Below, piece after piece: positions 1 to 22,297 of a stretch of 64,000 nt of DNA. How positions within the stretch are numbered: the stretch's first letter is position 1; each line of letters opens with the position of its first letter. Below the pieces are notes generated by a model. The model had not been told where the DNA came from and searched no databases. It worked only from the letters and a program-made list of their open reading frames with translations. The stretch comes from Syngnathus acus. Its lineage: Eukaryota; Chordata; Actinopteri; Syngnathiformes; Syngnathidae. The stretch lies in the NCBI RefSeq assembly GCF_901709675.1, contig NC_051108.1, positions 5,180,631-5,244,630 of the forward strand, read 5' to 3'. The position numbers were made by a program, and so were the translations under genes.

Positions 1-231
1 GTTAGCGGAAAGATGCTAATTTGCGATCGTGCTAACACGCGAAAACTGACTTCTAAAGGAATGTAAACGAACATTTGGAGCAATACTACATTGTCCTAAA
101 GGTTAGACACGTTTCCTCAATTTAGAAGTTTTATTTTGACTTTTAAATGTTTTTTTAGTTTGGATAGAAAATCCGCGATGTAGTGCAGCCGCGATAAACG
201 AAACGCGAAGTAGCGAGGGATCACTGGATAG
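1..231 (-). repeat. MITE family 1, partial copy at the window edge
   Basis: This is the right part of an interspersed element seen more fully at 5621-5950 and 36596-36933. It shares their internal block (tctttccgctaac, the 'acattgtcctaaaggt' stretch) and ends in the inverted repeat reading cgagggatcact. The left terminus lies outside the window. It has no coding capacity, so I call it a non-autonomous DNA transposon copy in cdk19 intron 4. The superfamily is not determined. Confidence 0.7.
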
Positions 232-1778
232 GCAAAGTTAAAGTGAAAGTCAACTTAACAATAACTGTCTTTTTCTAGGATGAGAATTTGATGCCGCTCA
301 AGGGATGGATAAATAAAGAAAGTTCATTGGATCAATCCAGTTTTAGAATAACTTGTACAACAGAACATCTGACATGAAAGTGACGTACTTTCTGATGTCA
401 AATTCTGGGAATGATATGCTTATTAACAACCCATGTGGAAATGCATGAATTACTGCATGTACACGTGATATTAATAATAATATTAGCAATTTCACGACAT
501 GGTCCACTGCCAATGCATAGGCAATTCCTTGATTGATCAACCAAAACTGGCAAAGAGATAATCATCTGATGTCTGCATCCTTCCTGATCCTGGCAGATTT
601 ACATAATGTGACGTCCAGCTGTCACATGACCGAGGATTGCATAAGAGCAGACAACAACAGCAGCAGAAGCATGTGATTAAGTAGCCACTTAGCGCTGGGT
701 ATCTGATATGGTTATGCCCTTGAATTACTGCCCTCCACGCCCCGAAGAGAATAATCAAACACAAATTGAAAAAAAATAATCTGAGGGACATTATTGTATT
801 TTGAACTATCATGTTTTATCTTATTAAAAAAATGCTGCCGACATAGTTGATATGATAACTTCATAAAACTCTTTGACTTTTGTCTCGATTCACTTTGTTG
901 GGTGAGTTGACTGTGATCTGAATTTCCAACAATCTAGGTGGAAATCCTGTCATTCTAATCCAAAGAAAGTCTGGATGTAGCCTGTGATTATATTCCTATT
1001 TATAAAAAAAATAAAACTGTGGGAAAGGCACGATGGAGACCATCACACAAGAGTATGTGTGTTGTAGCCAGCACAAAAGAGCCAGACAACACTCAGAACA
1101 AAAAAACGGTCTGGTCTGGTCATTATAATTTGATTATAATTTGATTTTGTTGATTTCGTTTTGTTGGGCCATTGAGATTTGTTATTGTCTGTCGTTTTAT
1201 TGCCGACTAATGTGAGTTGTATATTAAACTTGCTTTACTAGGGGTATACAGATATGCACATTGACGAATCTTAATTTATAAGGTTCTTTTATGCTTCTTG
1301 TTTGCGTGTGCTATTCCCAAAATAAAAAGTAGCTGCTATCTTGCATTCTTGCGCCGCATTGCTTGATCTGTGCTTCCGATAGGGACTGAAAATTTGGGAA
1401 ACAGGCTTTCATCTTTGCCACCCCCGCAGCATGGAATACACTGCTGACGAAAATGAAACTCTGTGACGGGATTTTATTTGGAGATTTGCATTCAATCCTG
1501 AGAGACTTCCAGTTTAGGACCACTGTTTTTAAAGTTAAAATTTCAAGGTTCTCTTCACATGTATTTTTTTACCAAACAAAAAATGGATTTGTATTTTAAT
1601 TAACAAGATCGTACATAAATATATTAATGTGAATGAATTAATATGAAAGCGTTACAATGACTTGCAGACTTTTACGCAATCCCTACGATGTCACAAATTC
1701 CTACCAAAAAGGTGTGGCATAAACAATGTCAGTGAGTCACAAGTCACATGATAAATAAATTAAATATACATATATATA

Positions 1779-2060
1779 TACCGTATTTTCTGCACTATAA
1801 GGCGCACCTAAAAACCTTCGATTTTCTCAAAAGCCGACAGTGCGCCTTATAATCAGGTGCGCCTTATATATGGACCAATATTGAGCCACTACAGCAGGCG
1901 TGTCCAAAGTCTGGCCCGCGGGCCAAATGTATATATTTTATATATGGACAAAGTTTTTAAATGGGCCATTCATTGAAGGTGCGCCTTATAATCCGGTGCG
2001 CCTTATATATGGACAAAGTTTTCAAATGGGCCATTCTTTTTTTGGCCCATTTTTTTCTTC
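1779..2060. repeat. MITE family 2, rearranged copy
   Basis: It begins with the terminal motif taccgtattttctgcac and contains three or more 'gtgcgccttata' blocks, with a short stretch related to hAT-type ends (gtgtccaaagtctggccc) in the middle. It looks like a degenerate or nested copy of the element seen complete at 3368-3783. It lies in cdk19 intron 4. Confidence 0.6.
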
Positions 2061-2180
2061 AAAATTGCAGCTTTTATAATTTGTAAATTCTATTCTGCTG
2101 CATTGCAATATTGATTTAAATTCCGTCACTTCCTTGCGTCGCTAATAGCAACCAAAAACACAAAAAAAACCTAGGCATTA

Positions 2181-13064
<10,884 letters not shown>

Positions 13065-13078
13065 ACGTCACGTGACGT
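13065..13078. promoter_or_regulatory. CRE/E-box palindrome upstream of amd1
   Basis: The 14-base perfect palindrome acgtcacgtgacgt contains a CACGTG E-box (MYC/MAX or USF type) flanked by half CRE motifs. It lies about 130 bp upstream of the amd1 TATA box. Polyamine genes are known MYC targets; a regulatory role here is inferred from sequence and position only. Confidence 0.5.
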
Positions 13079-13205
13079 CGTGTTGTCAAGGAGAACTTAG
13101 CTAGCTATAGCTAAAACGGACAGCCCTTTGGACCAATCGTATCTTAGCAAATACAGTCCTACAATACGATTGGTTTTACAAGATAATGACGTATTCGTCG
13201 CTGTC

Positions 13206-13213
13206 TATATAAA
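13206..13213 (+). promoter_or_regulatory. amd1 TATA box
   Basis: The tatataaa sequence lies 37-44 bases upstream of the MAGDIS upstream start codon. Initiation about 30 bases downstream would place the cap near 13236, leaving a leader of roughly 14 bases before the upstream ORF. This agrees with the very short cap-to-uORF distance reported for mammalian AMD1. Confidence 0.7.
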
Positions 13214-13249
13214 TGCACCTCATAGTCGGCATGTAGAGCTGTACACAGT

Positions 13250-13270
13250 ATGGCCGGCGATATTAGCTAG
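13250..13270 (+). CDS. MAGDIS upstream ORF of amd1 (polyamine-responsive attenuator)
   Basis: ATG GCC GGC GAT ATT AGC TAG encodes the hexapeptide MAGDIS, identical to the known upstream peptide of mammalian AMD1 mRNA. In mammals, polyamines stabilise a ribosome stalled at the end of this peptide and so repress translation of the enzyme. It is too short to find by ORF length. Its position just after the TATA-predicted start site, and 175 bases before the main start codon, fits the conserved arrangement. Confidence 0.93.
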   Translation: MAGDIS

Positions 13271-13445
13271 CACTCGCTAACGGTATTCTCTGCAAAAGGG
13301 AAGACGGTAACAGAAGAAAAATCATTTGGCTTGTTTAACGGACTGTACATCTCTAAGTTATAATCTAATTGAATACGGATTTAATAAGATCAAACGTTAT
13401 AACCGACGTTTACTTTTAATTTTTTGATTGTGCGTCTGTTGTCTC

Positions 13446-16400
13446 ATGATGGAAGATAGTGGTTCACATTTCTTCGAGGGGACCGAGAAACTGTTGGAAT
13501 TGTGGTTCTCTCGGCAGGATGAGACCAAAGGAACCGGGGACCTGCGCACCATCCCAAGGTTTGTTTCACTGTGGGACTTCTGAATCTGTTGTCCTTATAA
13601 ACGTCATCGTAATACCTACCACATGCTTGCCGATATTTCCTTTTCATTATTTTATGTGTGTAATATTCAGGTGCATAGGGTGTTTTTTTTTTTTTTTTTT
13701 TTTTGACGCGATCGCCGTTAATTCATTTTAGAAGAGGGGAAACCGAAGACGGTCACTGGAGCCCACGCAATAGTTTACGCCGCCAGTTAAAAATGGCCAC
13801 CCCTCCTGACTCATTCATTGCCTAGTAGACGTATGGTGACTTAACAGAATTTTCTCTTGACCAAGTGCTTGTGTATTCCGAGTCTGTATGTTAAATCAAC
13901 TGTGTTGAATTCAAATGGAAAACAGGCTCACTGCTTAATAGTTAGACTTGTTTTTTTTTTTTTTGTGGTGGTGGGTTCGGGGGCGTCATTTACCCGATTC
14001 ATTTTTGTGGTTTCATCTCCAGTCCACAAAAACATCCTTCCGCTATTAACAATTATATGAATTCGTTTCGCCTTCTGTTTTCACTGTGAAGGTCACAATT
14101 AAGCGTAGCATCTTATTTGTGCGCACCCGTTTTAGCAGGCCCTTAGATAATAAACGTCATTTGAATTCAATCGTAGTTAAAAAGTAGCTTAGCCAGTTTG
14201 CATGGTTATGTGATGTTTTTCTGCGAAAGGGAGAGTAGTATTTACGTCACTAGGCAACTTCATGGAGCCACATCTGAAGTCAAGCATGTGGTCGGTCGGT
14301 CGTCACCACCTCGTGTTCCTTTTGCTAGCAACCTACCACGCCGATATACGAATTGCATTTACGAGTCTGTCACGTTCTGGCAGTTTGTGTAAAACCCTCT
14401 TTAGCAGTCCCCCTTTACTGCCGTGGTTGTTTTTATCAAGTAATGACTGTAGAATAGTCGTTTTGGAAAGGGGCCAACTTCTTCAACGGACCACTTGAAA
14501 AATGTCCCAGTCACGTTTCGAGGCATGCATTTTGCTCCCTCCCAGTGCATTTGATTGGCTTGAGGGTCTTTGTGCAAGAATCTGTTCTGGGCTTCAAAGA
14601 CTGATAATGATCTTGAACCGCTCATAAAAATGACAGTGACGACTATGCAAAGGAAATAAAATTAAAAAAAATTGCATTGGTAATTTCTTTGGTTATTTAC
14701 TTTGTAGAGGTAGTCAGGTTTCAAAAATGTAAAAACATTCCCTTGCTGACATGTTGGTGCGTTTGTAGGCTGTCATATGTCGAAAATGTTTGTGGAACTG
14801 CAACTCCTAATTGCTAACTAGAAGTTAGAAGAGAATCGAGGGAAAAATAAAAAAACTAGGTACAAATGTGCTTTTCTTGAATCATTGCACCCCATAATGA
14901 ATTGAGATAAAACCAAATTGTCTTTTATTTCAGAGATGCGTACCCAATACCAAACTTGCTGGTTTTCCTTTATTTCATATTTATGAAATTGAATGGTTTT
15001 TTTTTTTTTAATAACCTAAATTGTGACTTTTTGAAGTTAAGAACAATGCACAATGACTTATTTTGTGTGAAAATACAAAACAGCCAGTCGGCGAATTCCT
15101 ATTACAAGAGGTAATTTTTGTTTATTTTCAATTACATTAGCTAGTGTATCCTACCATTGCTAGCTAGAACACACCTCATAATGTTTTTAGATAACACACT
15201 GTTGCGTGTTTATTTTCAAATGGCGCTGATCCATGTTTGCTTTCTTTGGTGCTTTTTACGTAAACTGACACTGAACAAACTTAAACCTCATTACAGAATA
15301 TCCCATCACTACTTTGCGGAAGCAGAATGTCTTTGACAAAATTGTCGTTACCGGTTAGTTAAACTTGTTATGTCTATGTATGTTAAAGGAGAGGTCAACC
15401 CGAGATGTCAAAACGTCCAGTTAAATCTTTTTCTTTTTTGCAAACTTGCGTGTTATGAAATAAAAAAAAAATACTCAACTGGACGATGGAGGTGTGGGGA
15501 GGCTAATTTAAATGGTAAGTAAGTATAGTCCATTTGCTGATCACTGTTTAATGAAACTTGAAAAATTAAGAAATAAAGCAACAGATTTGCATTGTTGTTG
15601 TAATCTGATCTGGGATATACTGACTTCTGTTTACGCCACACTTGCTCGGTAGAATTTCACGAAGTTATCATGAGCACTGCAACTCAAAGTGTTTGATAAT
15701 TTTACCCCCTCTAAAGTAGAGCAACTTTTTTTCGTATAAAATCATAGTTCATTTGCCGTTATTTTAGCGTATGCTTAACTTGTAAGACTAAAAACAATGT
15801 AGTAAATCTGAGTGTTTTTGTCGGTTCGTTTTAGAGATGCATTATTTCCTGTTCCATCAGCACTCCGTTTCGGCAATGTTTCTGATGCTCACAGATTGTT
15901 GTGTTCATAATCACTGATAATTTATCTCCCCTCAAACTGTCATCCTATCACAAAATGTGGTGGTTGTTGTTTTTTTTTTTTCTAATCAGGCATCTTATGA
16001 ATGGAGATCTATTAATTTACCCCCAGAGAACCGATTAAAGCCTTGCTGTGTTACTGTGGAGCAGGCTGGCTGACTGTCGGCCAACTTTCAAATAAGTCCA
16101 CAAGGTCTTTGAATTGTGAGAGAGCACTCACCTTAACACTCCCCATCGACTTTGAAAGCCGGTTACATTCACTCTTCCGCTAATTTGATCAAGCAGAGGA
16201 CGATTACATCTTTTGTAAACAGACTCCTCTCTCTTTTTAGATTTCCTTGTTCATCATTTGCTCCGATTTGGTTTGACGTCTGGTTTTATATTAAAAAGGC
16301 ATCCTTTGTCTTGGTAATTCAACTCTTTGTAGTACTTGGCCATCATATGCACTCCTTTCTGGGAGTCCAATCTAAATGTGATCCTGCCCAAGCACCACAA

Positions 16401-19400
16401 ATAGCCTTTGGTGTAGTTTCACACTCGAGTGGGAGTGGACCTCGGTCTCCAATGGTGTCTCGCTGGTCTGAGGATATACTCTTTTTTTTTTTTTTTTTTT
16501 TTTTTTTCTGGAGCGGCCATAATTGAAGGTGTTGGGTTTTTTTTCCATGAGGATTTGTGTGTGGGGGTTTGTTTTTTTTTTGTATTTTGATTTCTTACCT
16601 TCCCATCCAAGAAATGTCTTTTCAGTCAAAAATGTTCAAGGTATTTTTATTCACACCTGCTTATTACGTGACCACGTGCTCACATTTTTGGCTACCCCAG
16701 CCAGCCCACGCTGCTCCCCCGGGTGAGCTAAATAACCCTTATCTCCATGACCTTGCAACTTTGCCATGCTCTGCAGCAAGTATCTTATTTCTTCGAATTA
16801 TGCTGAGGTTACCTCATCTTGAGAGTGAAGCAATGCTTGGAATGTGAACGAGCCGCCATTGCTAAATTTTGCCCATTCTTTTTGTGTTTTCTTTTAGGTT
16901 TGAGTGGGACAAACTTTTGGAGAATGTGCACTGTTTGATCATAAGTGTGACAAAGACCGACAAGCAGGAAGCTTATATACTCAGGTGAGATGTGGACCAG
17001 TATGTCTGCCGCATTTGGCTATGAATAGAAGGCTTTCCGGGATTAGACTGGTCACCTTTCAGTCACTTGGCATCGCCATTGCTTGCTGGTGCTTTCGGGT
17101 GGCGGCGTGAGCACTCTACGACTCTTTAATATCACTGGATATGCAAATTCTTCATCTTAACCGGAAATGCAAAGCACTCAATTAGTTGTTTTCGTGACTA
17201 AATATCAATAATTGGTTAATAAAGGGTAATTGGGGTAAAATGGTTTCATTATTATAAGCTATTATCCGATTAATCAATTTCTAAAATGGAGTGGGGAATT
17301 GGGGAAAGTCAGAAGAAATGAGCCTAGATATCAGGAAGAGGATTACACAAGTCTGCTTACATTTTTTGGGTGGAATTTCCAGATGCCTGAAGGTTCATCT
17401 GGTCCCAAAAAGTTATAAATGCCATAATGTCCAGTAATCATCATGCATAATGAGGCTGGTGCAGTTCAAAGATTAGATGGCAACACAACAAAAAAACATT
17501 ATGCGGAAATACTGAAGCAACATCTTTGGGTGTCACTGAGTCTTCTAAATGAACAGTGTCTCTGTGTTGGTGAGGTAATTGAATTGTCCTGTCTTTCTTT
17601 TTTTCTTCCCCCTCCCGCCATTCAGTGAGAGTAGCATGTTTGTCTCCAAGAGACGTTTCATTTTGAAAACATGTGGAACCACCCTCTTACTGCAAGCACT
17701 GGTGCCTCTGCTGGAACTCGCAAGGGAGTACTGCGGGTTTGATGCCATCGAGGTGAGCCACATCCTTGTTAATATCATAGCTTTTTCTTTGCCAACGTTT
17801 TGGCTCACACCCAACTTGATTACCCGGTTTTGCAGAACTTCTTCTACTCCCGCAAGAATTTTATGAAACCAACCCATCAAGAGTTTCCTCATCGCAACTT
17901 CCAAGAGGAAGTAGACTTTCTCGGCCAGATTTTCCCAAGTACGTGACCAAAAGTATTCGTCGCTCTTGTCTTTATTTGTAAGGCCAACCGTAAAAATAAA
18001 AAAATATGCATTATCCAGTGAGCAATGAAAATAAATTTGCAATCTTATTAAGCGAGCTTTGAAGCCCAGAGCCACTCCTATTTGTTCTGTCTCAGAGCCA
18101 CAACTACTATTAATTCCATATTTGTGGCCCATGTCCAATGCTTCCACAAAGTTTCATGGAGATATGTTAAGCATCATAGAAACCACTAATTATATTTATG
18201 AAGAAGTGGAGACATCCCTGTTTACGCCATGCGCTTTTTGTCCACTTGGAACCAGCAGATGATTATACCTTGAAGCATGTCTAATTATTTTAACCATTGA
18301 TATTTAACCCAGTGGGTAATTTGTTGCTAATATGCAGTCATGAAAAGATCAATATTTATTTTGGGGTCTTTGACTTCCTTCAGATGGTGCAGCCTACTGT
18401 ATGGGACGTTTGAACGCTGACTGCTGGTAAGAACTCGTCAATTCTACACATAGTTAGGATTGTCAACCAACCCGTTTTTGAAATTTTTTGGAAAACAAAA
18501 AAAAATGTAGCAAGTACATTTTTATTTTGTGTTTATTTGATAATAGTAAATTTTAAAAAAATGACTGGCGTATCAAGTAGAATTCTCACCAGTTCCCATT
18601 TTGTTGTTAACCAGGTATCTGTTTACTCTGGACTTGCCAGAGTACTGGGAGAACAAGTATGCGGATCAGACACTGGAAGTTCTGATGAGTGACCTTGATC
18701 CAGCTATTATGGACCAGTTCTATATGAAAGATGGTGTTTCTGCAAGTGAAGTCACTCGTGTAAGGCAAATGTTGAAAAGAGAACCTTTTTTTTTTTTTTT
18801 TTTTTGCCGAGTACAGTTGAATTTGAACAAAGATTAGTGCTGTGTGCAGAGAAATAGGTTTGGTTTTAGTATTATTTATTATTATTATAGTATCAGTTTA
18901 AGTACAGCATTTTGTTATAGGTGCATTCTTGTGCTCTATTAAAAGTTTGTGTTTTTATACACACTGTTCAAATATGTTATATAAAAGTTTATACTCAAAC
19001 AGCAATGCTATTTGTTACCCTATGGTGCGTTGCATTTCGTTATCATTAAGCTAGCGCTAGCTAACGAAGCTGTTCAAATATACAAAGTGTATTTCTGGTT
19101 TATATCAATTTTACTGTAAACTTATACAGCCTAAAGTTTGAGGAGTCTTGAAAGTACGTTGTGGAAACTCTTCCATTCCATCGGACAGTGTACATATTTA
19201 AAAAAATAAAAATAAATAAATAATTGAGTAGGCAATGTGGCCTCTCATTAGTTGCCACACAAGTCGCTTAATACAGCTTTGACATAATTGACACAATTAG
19301 ACAGGAGTTATTTGATGCCAAGTCTTTGTTTTGTTATCCATTCCAGATGAGTGGAATTTGTGACCTGATACCAGGTTCTGTGATAGATGCGACAATGTTC

Positions 19401-19898
19401 AACCCGTGTGGATACTCAATGAACGGAATGAAGACTGATGTAAGTATTTCTTGGTGCTTCTATTGTGACTGGTCTTCTCTAACTGCAACCCCGCGGCCGG
19501 CTCCTCTTTTTGCCTCTTGCAGGGGACCTACTGGACCATTCACATCACCCCAGAGCCAGATTTCTCCTACGTTAGCTTTGAGACAAACCTCTCCCAGACA
19601 TCGTACGATGACCTTGTCGGGAAGGTGGTGGATGTTTTCAAGCCGGGAAAATTTGTGACGACACTGTTTGTCAATCAGGTATGTATTTCGTGCTCCGGCT
19701 TCCGTCGGACGATTTTCTGATCCGTCTAACTCGAACCCTCTTCTCCCACTGCAGAGTTCGAAATGTCGCAGCGTCTTCTCTTCTGCCCAAAAACTCGACG
19801 GGTTCAAGCGTCTCGACCGCCAGCTGGCTCAGTTCAACGATTACAATTTTGTGTTCACAAGCTATATCAAGAACTGCCAGAAGAATCAGAAGAGCTGA
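13446..19898 (+). CDS. amd1: S-adenosylmethionine decarboxylase proenzyme
   Basis: This cytosolic pyruvoyl enzyme decarboxylates S-adenosylmethionine to supply aminopropyl groups for spermidine and spermine. Nine coding exons join in phase: 13446-13558, 16898-16984, 17626-17752, 17836-17938, 18384-18426, 18615-18759, 19347-19439, 19523-19678 and 19755-19898. They give 336 aa against 334 in human. Two ATGs are adjacent (13446 and 13449); the second has the better Kozak context and would give human-like numbering. Visible sites from the first ATG are the self-cleavage site LSE/SSMF (Glu68/Ser69), which makes the pyruvoyl group, the KTCGTT cysteine (Cys83), [19 protein letters not shown], and the WTIHITPE histidine. 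Intron 1 (3.3 kb) holds no repeat I can define. Translational control comes from the MAGDIS uORF and possibly the in-frame 3' extension. Confidence 0.97.
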
Positions 19899-20285
19899 GG
19901 GTGGGAGATGAAGAGGAGGCGGAAAAAAGGTGGCCGTTTGGAGTTTCTTCCTGGTGGCCACCTTCCAATAGAAATCTTACGGTCCTCAGCCTGCCTTCTT
20001 CCTCCCGCCCTCGTCTCCCTTAATGAAGCTCACAGGGGTAAAGACGAGCCCAGTTTAACCTCCAATAAGAGTTGTTTGCATTGTTGTATCTGTGACGTAG
20101 ACCTCTTGCATGAAAGCTCTTTTATCTGTTTCCATATGCTAGCACACTCTTGGTGTGGTCTTGAAGTGCATGTAGAGGAATTAAACGCGCTCCATTTGAG
20201 GCTTTCCACCTGTGACCAGTCCAAAGGCCCCTACTTGCAGATCTCCTCCCTCATCCCACACAGACAGGGCTTCCGGCCACATTAA
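19899..20285 (+). other. In-frame 128-codon extension after the amd1 stop (readthrough tail)
   Basis: After the amd1 TGA (19896-19898) the same frame stays open for 128 codons until TAA at 20283-20285, within the 3' UTR. Vertebrate AMD1 is reported (Yordanova et al. 2018) to have a conserved 'AMD1 tail' of similar length, translated by rare stop-codon readthrough, at whose end ribosomes stall. The extension here starts in a basic stretch (KRRRKK), contains several Cys and His, and ends QGFRPH. The open frame is directly seen; its equivalence to the known tail is inferred from position and length, since I could not align it. Confidence 0.7.
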
Positions 20286-21933
20286 AACCACGCCCCTGAC
20301 ATGCTCAGATTAGTCTTATTTAATTCCGATTTGCGACAATTGGCGAGGATCATTCATAAAGGAGTGCACTTTATAGTCCTTTTTTTTTTTTTAACCCCGG
20401 GTTTAAAAATGAAAGCTGGCCTTTTGTCTCTATGAATGTATACAATGGTTGCCAAGCCTTGCCAATATTCCTTTTTGGAATTAAGTGATCATATTTCCTG
20501 TCTTCCAATTTTAAATTGTGTACAAACTACAAAATTGCAGCTTTAAACTCCAGGCCAGTGAAGGGACACAATTCAAGACCTTTTTATTAGCACAGTTTGT
20601 AACTCACAATATTTTTTTTTTGACTATGTTGCATCTACAGGAAGCCTCTAGCTTCCTGTTATCACAATCACACGGAAAAAGGAATGTAGTCTAGGCACGC
20701 TGACGCCATCTCGTCCACCCCATCTTTCGAATGTACACGACGTGTCTCCAGAGAAAAGCCTGGTCCACTTTTGAGCTGAATGTATGACTTCAAGCGTGCG
20801 CCGACTGACTCCGCCCCCACTCCTCTGCGCATAGCTCACAATGCCCTCTGCCGACTGTCTATTGTCCCGTTCCCAGCAGGCCAGACATGTCAAATATCCC
20901 CCCCAGAATTAGAAGAGAGGTGAGCTGGCGGGGGCATAATGAATCAGAAACTTTTTGCTTGCCCAGCAAACCATTTTTTCCCTTTGACAATATCCATCCC
21001 CTCTCTCACTTTCCGCCCCATACAAAAATGTGTAAGCGTACAATCGAGACCCACCAGTCTGAGCATGCCAGGGTCATCCCGGATCATTCCACATCCAACC
21101 ACTGCACCATCTGCCATGTCATTACTGGTGCCCAGACATTTTTTTTTTTTTTTTTTTGCTGTCAAATGGGCTTCCTCACTATTCTTTGTTTGCATCAATG
21201 CCCTTTTATAAACTTTGGGCTCATGGATGGATGGTGGGTGAGGGGTGCATGCAAGCAATGCTGTATTGCTAGACCGTGTCGTAAAGCGTCGTCTGTATTT
21301 GCCCTCGTTTTGCTAGCTTGAGGCTTATTTAAAGCTGCATACTTCCCCTCCAAGTCTTCCTTGTGCTCAGTACAGCTGGTCATGTTTTCCTTCTAACCAC
21401 CTGCTACAGAGCCTTTATTTTTTATTTTTTTTTTAGAGTAAAAATTACATGGCTCCAGGGGAAAGTTTGACCCGCTTTGAGCACCACTTGTATCACAATG
21501 ATCTGTAATCTGGCATTTTCCTAGATAGTGTACCATGGCCTTTTGGAGTGGTTTCAGTATTTCCTCGAGGACCAACATCTGTACTTAACTTCCTCAGCTT
21601 GGCAGCCCTCCTCCTTCCACTATGAGGTCCAGCACTGTTCAATGCTCATGCAGATCATTGGATTGTTAGCTACTAATAACTCGCTCGTTTCTTGCAGTGG
21701 ACCAATTTTTTCTTTCTGCCAATGTCACTAGGTTTGGAGCAGTTTTGTTTTCAAAGTAATGATTCCACACTTTGCCACCTTTTGTGAATCTTCCAGTTAA
21801 AACTCAATTCTGAAAAGTCTCCGCTTGGGAAGTGTGAGTGCTGTTATGGGTGGAGAAACTTTGCTGTTCTAATTCTCTTTTGCGATTTGGATGGTCAAGA
21901 TGTGCTAAAATCTATGTGTTAGCTTAATGCTAA

Positions 21934-21939
21934 AATAAA
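21934..21939 (+). terminator. Candidate amd1 polyadenylation signal
   Basis: This is an AATAAA hexamer about 2 kb after the amd1 stop, followed by a GT-rich stretch (gtgtagtgtgttttg). It is the best 3' end candidate before the convergent gene. The 3' UTR between contains only the in-frame extension and T-rich runs. Confidence 0.5.
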
Positions 21940-22076
21940 ATAATCATCTGTGTAGTGTGTTTTGTTTTTTTGTTGAATTAGGATCTTGCTCTTGGACTGA
22001 ATTGTTTCCAGTGGTAAGAATCTTAACCAATATTGAGAATATACATTGTACTTGGGATTTTGTATCAAACGTTCAT

Positions 22077-22097
22077 TTTATTGGTCTGAACTTTATT
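22077..22097 (-). terminator. Candidate polyadenylation signals of the galectin-like gene
   Basis: Two tttatt motifs (22077-22082 and 22092-22097) read AATAAA on the minus strand, about 200-220 bases after the stop codon at 22298. They lie about 150 bp from the amd1 signal, so the two genes are convergent with nearly abutting 3' ends. Confidence 0.45.
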
Positions 22098-22297
22098 GCT
22101 GATATACTGAAAATCCTGTAGTTACAATGCTGATTATACTGAAAATCAATAGCTGAAAAATTAAATGTTTGATTCTCTCTGCCCATTGCTATAGACTGAA
22201 AATCCTGTAGGGGGGGGGGGGGGTACAATAGCTGGAAAATTAAATTATTTGCACAAAGTAAAGCAGTTTAATTACATCCCCCCTATGGATGCCATCA

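Noticed and set aside
16372-16629. Minus-strand frame rich in lysine
   Set aside because: The lysines come from a poly-T tract on the plus strand within amd1 intron 1.
17545-18147. 200-codon minus-strand frame
   Set aside because: It is the shadow of amd1 exons 3 and 4 and their introns; no domain, and the plus-strand exons are certain.
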